This document shows positions 18,226 through 23,311 of a stretch of 23,311 bases of DNA, piece after piece; the stretch's first letter is position 1; every line of letters begins with the position of its first letter. Position numbers and translations under genes: made by a program. The DNA lies in assembly GCA_004151065.3 (NCBI GenBank), contig NWUY0300038083.1:1-23311 (forward strand), written 5' to 3'. Under the pieces are notes generated by a model that ran no database searches, was not told the DNA's origin, and was given only the letters and a program-made list of their open reading frames with translations. This DNA is from Larix sibirica (lineage: Eukaryota; Streptophyta; Pinopsida; Pinales; Pinaceae).

Positions 18226-18558
18226 ATGGCTAGTTTTTCAAGGAATACCAATCTTCCAACACCTGGAAGTGTTGGCATTCCTATCACGGATACCCTAAAT
18301 CCCCTAAAGAATTTTGATTGGGTACTATGTACTTCAAATCAAACCAATCCTTGTCCTTTGCCTTTACCATCTATTAACTTAGTCCTGCATCTTCTTTCCC
18401 AACCTAGAGAAAACCAACCTAGTAACCATGAATCATCTAAGAAGATGAAGAGGAAGTCTATGAAATGTAAGGATAAGGAGAGCAAGTCTAATAATCATAA
18501 GGGGGAAATGACAATTCCATCTAGGGTCAAATGTTATCTAAACAAGGGTTTCACTTAA
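18226..18558 (+). CDS. Hypothetical ORF, 110 residues, lysine/serine-rich C-terminal half
   Basis: Starts MASFSRNTNLPTPGSVGIPI and ends at TAA 18556-18558. The first half is Pro/Leu-rich (NPCPLPLPSINLVLHLLSQP); the second is basic and polar (ESSKKMKRKSMKCKDKESKS). No domain, signal peptide or membrane segment was recognised. The change from hydrophobic to Lys-rich is seen in some retroelement gag remnants, but that is only an impression. There is no supporting neighbour on this strand. The start is the first ATG of the frame. Confidence 0.25.
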   Translation: MASFSRNTNLPTPGSVGIPITDTLNPLKNFDWVLCTSNQTNPCPLPLPSINLVLHLLSQPRENQPSNHESSKKMKRKSMKCKDKESKSNNHKGEMTIPSRVKCYLNKGFT

Positions 18559-18656
18559 ACCTCCTTGTGTTGTTGATGGGTATGCTCACTATGTTCATTT
18601 GTGTCTAGATCTTGCAAAAATATGATGATTGAGGGCCCATTTTCCTATTTAGATGA

Positions 18657-18854
18657 TCATATAAGATCCAATACATTTGTAGAAACCCTTCCTTCCACAT
18701 GATACTTTGTCTTGTATTGTTGGAGCTCCACTTTCTTTGACCTCTTTGGTTTCCCACCTGCACCCCTATTGTATGGTTGGAAATATCTACTTTTCAAATA
18801 AACTTTATGGCCATCTCCACTATTTACACAATCTATCATGGCCCTTTTAATCAT
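18657..18854 (-). pseudogene. Possible decayed coding stretch, minus strand, Lys/Arg-rich
   Basis: A 65-codon open frame reads MIKRAMIDCVNSGDGHKVYL, then KSRYFQPYNRGAGGKPKRSK and on to NVLDLI. It looks protein-like, with mixed charge and hydrophobic positions, but matches nothing I know. It sits just outside the left inverted end at 18886, and similar minus-strand stretches resume beyond the right end at 21020, so the two may once have been one gene split by an insertion. The T-rich + strand inflates Lys codons on this strand, so some of the appearance may be compositional. Confidence 0.25.
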
Positions 18855-18885
18855 TTGATGACTTAGGCCCTAAGATTGAAAATGT

Positions 18886-18952
18886 CAAGGAAAATTTTAG
18901 GGGTGAAATTTATTCCACTGGCTAATTTTAAATGTTTTTTTTTTCCAAAAAA
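18886..18952 (+). repeat. Left inverted end of the 2.1-kb element
   Basis: Opens CAAGGAAAATTTTAGGGG. It pairs with 20955-21020 on the opposite strand, with scattered mismatches and one or two small indels. Confidence 0.6.
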
Positions 18953-19004
18953 TATTCGCCAATTTCCATTTTTTCTCAAGTGATTTGCCAAAATTCCACA
19001 GGAT

Positions 19005-19495
19005 AAACATATTTTACTCTAAACATGACTAAATTTTTCCATAAACTATATAAATTTTTTAGAAATTTGAATATTTTTACAAAAATATTGCCAAACATTT
19101 TATGGTTGGGATTTTAAGGACGAATAAGGTTCTCCAAATTTTGTACACTTTAAGATAGATATGGACCCTTAAAAATTTTCCTATGTAACACAACATACAC
19201 TTAAACTTTTGTAAGGTCATAGAAAAATGTTTAAAACTAATCCTCTTCTAAAATCTACAAACATTTGGTGTCACTCCCTTGATCTTGTCTGTCAACCAAT
19301 GACCTTCTTTATCTCTAACCATGGTATCACCTTGATTCTCATGTGTTTACACTATGTACCCTCCTAATCCTCAAAATATTTGAATATGCCAACTGTAAAT
19401 TGTTTGGTGATATTTCTGTAAAATTATTCAAATTTTTGAGAATTTTATGTAGTTTATGGATTTTTTTTAGATTTTTGAAGTAAAATATTTTTTTA
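19005..19495. repeat. Long foldback: about 110-base inverted arms around a 265-base loop
   Basis: The left arm (about 19005-19115) includes CCATAAACTATATAAA, GAAATTTGAATATTTTTAC and CCAAACATTTTATGGTTGG. The reverse strand of the right arm (about 19380-19495) includes CCATAAACTACATAAA, AAAATTTGAATAATTTTAC and CCAAACAATTTACAGTTGG. Arms match at roughly three quarters or better. Size and structure fit a decayed MITE or foldback element, or a hairpin-forming small-RNA source; no transposase or mature small RNA can be identified. Confidence 0.7.
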
Positions 19496-20954
19496 TATTT
19501 TATGGTGTCCCATGTTTTCTCTATCATGTTCCTTATAGTGAGGAAATTGTCTATAGTCATAAAGTTTTGGTTAAGATAATAATTTACCCTCAAATGTTTA
19601 TCCCTCTTCCTCCACCCATTTTCTAATATTCCTTTCCACTATCTCTCCAAAGAGTTTTGAGAATATTGGGTTGACCATTATGGTTGTCATTTCTTGGGCC
19701 ATTCCTCTCACTCACTTTAATTATGTGCATAATGAGACTTATTGTCCAATCATCCATGAACCATTCTTTAGTTATCTAATTAAAAAGTGATGTTAAATCT
19801 TTGTCAAGGAGGTCATTTCCCCACTTCAAATGCTTTGTATGTAACGCTTTGATATCATTATATTTTATTGCAAACAATCTTCTATTCCGTAGAATCCATT
19901 TGTAGAACTATCTCTTCTATGGTGATTTTTAGTAGTTTTATCCTTGCAAACACAATTTCATAGATTCCTTTTGCACGTGCCATCCATTGATATGAGTTAT
20001 TTCATTTTCTTGGTTGTGCTTTTGTGTTGGAAACTCTCTTCACAATGCCTTGGGTTTATTTCTCACCATTTTGAGCAACTCATCCTATCTAATTTTCACA
20101 AAATCTATTTTTTCTACTTGGATAGCCACTTGTATAGGGAGAGGTCCTCATTGTTTTTATTTTTCGTATATGCTACTTATGTATGCTTGCATTATGTGTC
20201 GAACCAAGGACTTACCAAAAAGTTATTGGATGCTTTCCTACACCCTCCTACCTTATTATGTTCACATATTTCAAATTTTTTTTTTTTATGTATGGCTCCC
20301 ATTAACTCCCTATAGTTTTTCTCTATAAATAACTCCATGAAGTCAAGTTTGGAGATCAACATTCCAATTTCTATTTTGAATTTTTCTCCATTTATGTTGT
20401 TGATAATGGTTATTTTTTGGATTTCTAATTTTCACCCTATTGTTGATGTTTTGGTGTTCCTTCCAAGCATTTAAATTATACATCAGCTCCCTAAGGAATA
20501 CTTAAATTGGAAATTTTGAATGTTTCAATTGTTGTTCACTAAAATGTGACATAGTGGACTACACTTTGTCTAGTGTGTGTGTGCAAAAAATGGATTTACC
20601 ATAACAGTTTTAGCATTTAACCCATTACAAATCCTAGGGTCATGTGCAACACACATTCAGATAATTTATTCCCTAAATTGGGTGATCTTCTTATCAAGTC
20701 TCTCTTCCATATATTGTTTTCCTCGGTGATTAAAAAAGGGTGTTCACTCTATACAAAGATTTGTAGATGAATATTCCTTGTTGTATTCGTAAAGTGGCCT
20801 ACATGCATGATATTTCCCCATTCTTTTAGTGTTTAAATGTCATTGTATAGATAGCAATATGTGTCCTAGATATCTAGTTCTTGCCTTTAGTATCAATTTG
20901 ACTTCTAAGGGACAAATTTGTTTGGGTACATAGGGTACTACCAAAGGACTGAAC

Positions 20955-21020
20955 ACCNTTTTGAAAAAAAGTCCAAAAAATAGCCAATTGGCGAAATTTT
21001 GCCCCTAAAAATTTCCCTGG
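20955..21020 (-). repeat. Right inverted end of the 2.1-kb element
   Basis: On the + strand it ends GCCCCTAAAAATTTCCCTGG. It contains the undetermined base at 20958. A shorter same-orientation relative, CCCTTAAAAATTTTCC, lies inside the element near 19167. Confidence 0.6.
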
Positions 21021-21021
21021 T

Positions 21022-22845
21022 TAGGATCTTCCTCTAAAATGTCGCATCTAAATCCTTTGTGGCCTAGATTTACCATAGTATCTACCACATTGGAGGTTGG
21101 TCTATTAACCTAATTTGGTTCTTCACCTTTGCATGTGTCCAACAACATACCCTTCCTATGATGGTTTTTGCTAAAGTAGCATTGGTTTACCATTTGGCAC
21201 CCATCCTTATCTCTTTCCATATGATTGAAAGCCCTTCTAGTTTGAGCTTGCATTGTGAGCCACATTCTCGTTTCTCACCTCTTTCTGGACATTTCCATTA
21301 AAGATCCCATCCTTTTTAGTTGTTTGTTGTTATGTATGATTTTTTGTTGCTTGCTTTCATTCATTGCTAGTTGCTATTTGTCTTTATCATGTTATGTGCA
21401 TGAAAACCATCACCATTTGAGAGGAGGCATGCACTTGGGTGTTGCTATGCATTTATTGTTATTCTTACTTTTCTCCATATGGTCTCTCACTCACTTGATA
21501 CTTGAGTTGCTTGAATGCAAGCACTTGCCCCACTCTTTATTATTTCATTCTTTGAACAAAATATGAAAAAATTCCAAAGAAAACATTAAAAGAAAGGAGA
21601 AAGAAAGGAACAATTATGACTCTAAGGATTTTCCCAATTTGTTGAAGTCCCCATGAGTCTTACTTGGGTAGTCATTGGTATCACCCTAGGTCAAAGCATT
21701 TGCATAGAGTCACCCATTTGTGTCCATTCACCTAGTTATCACGATCATTGAGTTTTTCCTAAGCTTAATTCACCTATCAAAATTGTGTATATATTTGCAC
21801 AATTTATATGCTAGACTCACTCATCGTTACAAAGGAATGTCCAATTTGCACCTTTGGTTGAATCATTTGTTACTCATGATTTCATTTCAAGTGGATTTTG
21901 TTAGTATTTACTTTATAGTGTCAAGGGATGCCTTAAATCACCCCTTCCCATGTTTGGTTAGTTCCTTAGAATTGAGTCTACGTCTTAATTTCAAATGATA
22001 TCTTATTACCTCATGTTGGTTCAAGGGATGCATCCTTGCCTTTCCTCCAATGGATCTACTTCTATTAACCATAAGACATTTGCTTTGGGATTTTTAATTA
22101 TAGGCTTAGCACATTGAGTTCCACTTTCATCATTGGTGAACTTCCTCACAATTGGAAATGGATAACTCTCATCATTGGCCCATGACCGAATGGTTCCTTC
22201 CAATGCTCAACTTCATATCATTGATTCACACTGTCAGGATTGTACTAGTACATTGGTTTACATTATTGTTATCAATAGGTTACCTTGCATCGAGCATGGA
22301 TTTTCATTATAGAATTGTGACTAGATTGTTTCTCCCATCTTTGACTTCAACTCATTATCACATGTGGAGAATCATACTCAGTGTAAGTGCTCAAAATTAG
22401 TCAAAGTCCTTGGACATTTGTCATTCTTTTCAGCCATCATTGGAACCTTGATTTGGAGCTCTTTTAAGTCGACATTTTGAGTTACTTGCACATGTATGAG
22501 CCCCTTATCCATGAGATTTATCTTCTTTAGTTTTATGCCATCTACCTTGGTAAAATAGTACCATTGATGTTAGAGGATGTATTTGAGATACTGATGTACT
22601 TTGACATGGCATTCCAATATTGTTATGCCATGGATGCATTTATATATGATGTACTTTGTCATGTCCTTCCCAATTTATTGTGCCATGATCCACTCAGATG
22701 TTGTACTTAACTCATACATGAGTATGGTTATACCCGACTCATGAAAGAAAGGATGATTACGTTACCTTTTCTTATGATTCAGGTGGTTTCCTTGTTCTCT
22801 ATCCAATAGATGACTTCCTTTCTAGGCCTTTGAAATTCCATTGTG
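21022..22845 (-). pseudogene. Unassigned decayed protein-coding region, minus strand
   Basis: Successive minus-strand stretches read like protein: 22841-22779 (MEFQRPRKEVIYWIENKETT), 22563-22378 (61 codons, WYYFTKVDGIKLKKINLMDK ... PMMAEKNDKCPR), 22203-22021 (60 codons, SWANDESYPFPIVRKFTNDE ... VLWLIEVDPLEERQG), about 21990-21900 (QHEVIRYHLKLRRRLNSKEL) and 21254-21022 (78 codons with one stop, ending VNLGHKGFRCDILEEDP). They lie in different frames with stops between, as expected after decay. I know no family with these motifs; there is no RT, integrase, protease or transposase signature. Composition bias could produce part of this, so confidence is low. Confidence 0.25.
22593..22700. repeat. 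Two-copy tandem repeat, period 55
   Basis: GATGTACTTTGACATGGCAT TCCAATATTGTTATGCCATG at 22593 recurs as GATGTACTTTGTCATGTCCT TCCCAATTTATTGTGCCATG at 22648. The period is not a multiple of three, so a reading frame crossing it changes phase. Confidence 0.75.
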
Positions 22846-23311
22846 ATGAATAAAAAACATAATATATTTCAACATGCAATGCTCTAGGGGGAATTTATTT
22901 CTACAGGACTTCATATCCCATGTACTAAGTAGTTATAACCTCGGAGTGCATTGTGAATGATCTATTTTGTATGGAAGTGCCATAGTGTCTCAAAACTTTG
23001 GGAATTTATTGCTTTACATGGTCCATTGGAACATCATTATTACTAAACCATTTATATTGTTATTAATGCTTATACTAGGAAATTTCTAGTGCTTCCGTTA
23101 TTGGCAAGGTCAAACTTGACCACATTGTACTCCACTTAAAAAGAAGCATAATCATGCATAAGTAAGGGTATGGCAAGAAAATGATACCAGATCTTTGAAA
23201 CCATTAGAATCTAACCAAAATGGGTTATAATTAAAATGGATGGGAAAAGGGGAAGGCAAATCAAAGGCTATATGTCTACGATCGTAAAAAGAATATGGGA
23301 TAGTGGTTCAT
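22846..23311. other. No gene recognised at the window end
   Basis: AT-rich sequence without a usable open frame, element end or RNA gene on either strand. Confidence 0.4.

Larger units (their letters stand above)
18886..21020. mobile_element. Possible 2.1-kb non-autonomous element with inverted ends
   Basis: The left end (18886: CAAGGAAAATTTTAGGGGTG AAATTT ... TGGCTAATTTT ... TTTCCAAAA) is the inverted counterpart of the right end, whose reverse strand from 21020 reads CCAGGGAAATTTTTAGGGGC AAAATTT ... TGGCTATTTTT ... TTTCAAAA. The match is about three quarters over some 65 bases. No transposase is visible inside and no clear target-site duplication was found. An internal foldback lies at 19005-19495. 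It could be a MITE-like or other TIR element, or two repeat copies in opposite orientation. The interior 19500-20950 is T-rich; its open frames (19944-20315, 20014-20328) are hydrophobic and unrecognised. Confidence 0.4.

Noticed and set aside
19339-19593. 84-codon minus-strand open frame
   Set aside because: It is formed largely by the right arm of the foldback and is Asn/Lys/Leu-rich from composition alone.
19944-20328. Two overlapping + strand open frames of 123 and 104 codons
   Set aside because: Two frames open together, both hydrophobic and Cys/Phe-rich, point to T-rich composition rather than a membrane protein gene.
21255-21998. Plus-strand open frames of 103 and 92 codons with membrane-like segments
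   Set aside because: No ATG context, family or exon support; the opposite strand reads more like protein, and T-rich DNA gives Leu/Phe/Ser runs.
1-23311. CRISPR array, bacterial operon, tRNA or rRNA gene
   Set aside because: No regular spacer-repeat array, no clustered bacterial genes, and no cloverleaf or rRNA-like sequence was recognised on either strand.

Overview
The window reads as nuclear DNA from a seed plant with a large, repeat-rich genome. The evidence is a plant-type bHLH transcription factor gene split by short GT-AG introns, a plant L1-clade LINE with a CCHC gag-like ORF1 and an RNase H tail, AT-rich flanks and many decayed repeats. A gymnosperm would fit, but nothing here proves the lineage. 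There is no bacterial organisation, no CRISPR array, and no tRNA or rRNA gene that I can recognise.

Layout. 1-1373: AT-rich DNA with a three-copy degenerate repeat (about 811-1210). 1374-2859, + strand: five recognisable exons of a bHLH gene of the BEE/CIB/bHLH49-62-74-77-78 type. They run from the basic region to the C-terminal tail and carry two in-frame stops and a 2-base insertion; I read this as a pseudogene or a badly damaged paralogue whose N-terminal exons are not visible. 2860-7296: AT-rich DNA without recognisable genes, with several two-copy tandem repeats (4448, 5367, 6746, 7007) and a 16-bp perfect palindrome at 7123.

7297-13694: a nearly full-length but dead LINE on the + strand, clearly richer in GC than its flanks. 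ORF1 (DUF4283-like region plus CCHC knuckle) is followed by ORF2 (AP endonuclease, reverse transcriptase, zf-RVT, RNase H), a long 3' UTR and an A13 tail. It carries at least seven internal stops in recognisable domains, most of them explained by Trp codons changed to TAG or TGA, one frameshift, and Asp-to-Tyr changes at catalytic positions in both the endonuclease and RNase H.

13783-15371: a direct duplication of an unknown non-coding unit; the second copy is interrupted by about 285 bp ending in an A-rich tail. 15372-18560: mostly unassigned, with a possible retroelement polypurine tract at 16938, a 49-bp tandem repeat at 17707 and one hypothetical 111-codon ORF. 18886-21020: a pair of roughly 65-bp inverted ends bounding about 2.1 kb, with a long foldback inside. 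18657-18854 and 21022-22845: minus-strand stretches that look like decayed protein-coding sequence of a family I cannot name.

No intact cellular gene is demonstrable and there is no convincing new multi-gene system. The most useful observations are the lesion pattern in the LINE and the bHLH copy, the nested duplication, the inverted-repeat element and the unassigned minus-strand fossil.
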